Both the position numbers and the translations under genes were made by a program. A stretch of DNA of 6,261 nucleotides from CAZMGG01 sp964565715 (GTDB taxonomy: Bacteria > Planctomycetota > UBA1135 > UBA2386), in the NCBI GenBank assembly GCA_964565715.1, contig CAZMGG010000211.1, positions 1 to 6,261 of the forward strand, written 5' to 3'. How positions within the stretch are numbered: the first letter of the stretch is position 1; each line of letters starts with the position of its first letter. The notes under the pieces were generated by a model. That model did no database searches, was not told the origin of the DNA, and worked only from the letters and a program-made list of their open reading frames with translations. This document shows positions 6,237 through 6,261 of this stretch, in pieces.

Positions 6237-6245
6237 TCATTCGCC

Positions 6246-6261
6246 ATGAATCCCGCAGCCC
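6246..6261 (+). CDS. Start of a plus-strand gene, cut by the right window edge
   Basis: Only five codons are visible (MNPAA), so the product cannot be identified. The call rests on ATG placed nine bases after AGGAG, behind a plausible promoter and at the end of a 204-bp region without coding character. It is divergent from the membrane-protein/peptidase/kinase series and may share regulatory sites with it. Confidence 0.6.

Larger units (their letters stand above)
6042..6245. other. Divergent intergenic region with regulatory-looking repeats
   Basis: This stretch separates the minus-strand series from a plus-strand gene starting at 6246 and should hold promoters for both directions. I see no small gene in it. 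It is less GC-rich in its right half than the flanking genes. It contains three copies of CGAAGGC, a 10-bp palindrome, a plus-strand promoter candidate and an imperfect hairpin in the expected leader (arms 6193-6200 and 6211-6219, ten-base loop), each described separately where useful. No convincing minus-strand promoter could be picked out. Confidence 0.6.

Overview
The window is very GC-rich throughout (well above half, by eye around 70%), with strong G/C bias at third codon positions. The best guess for the source is a high-GC Planctomycetota bacterium or a close relative. The leftmost gene encodes a long secreted protein of repeated Ca-loop (FG-GAP/VCBS) blades followed by a beta-rich tail ending in a PVPxQPALVG-like stretch, which resembles the C-terminal segment of many secreted planctomycetal proteins as I recall them. 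This taxonomic call is inference; no rRNA or marker gene is present.

All substantial genes lie on the minus strand and read from right to left. In order of transcription they are: a small four-helix membrane protein (5634-6041), a secreted S41-family serine peptidase (4221-5573), a two-domain kinase-like/P-loop ATPase protein (2615-4207), and a large exported FG-GAP/VCBS repeat protein (1-2375, running off the left edge). The first three are tightly spaced (60 bp and 13 bp gaps) and could be one transcript. The FG-GAP gene follows after 239 bp and has its own good Shine-Dalgarno site. At the right edge a divergent plus-strand gene begins at 6246, with only five codons visible, behind a good Shine-Dalgarno site and a plausible promoter.

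The minus-strand FG-GAP gene has no stop codon inside the window, while stop-free antisense frames more than 500 codons long run opposite it and opposite the kinase and peptidase genes. Those antisense frames are artefacts of GC-rich codon use. The real reading frame opposite 1-2375 carries fourteen regularly spaced repeats, thirteen with a recognisable DxDxDG-type calcium loop and one decayed, enough for two seven-bladed propellers.

No functional link among the genes is evident beyond their order. The peptidase and FG-GAP protein both look exported, while the kinase/ATPase looks cytoplasmic. No RNA genes, mobile elements, CRISPR arrays or clear intrinsic terminators were seen. The less expected items are a coding-like 35-codon tail without a start codon between the kinase and FG-GAP genes (2509-2613), an S41 active site that lacks the usual Lys and looks like a Ser-His type, and a group of short repeats and a palindrome in the divergent intergenic region.
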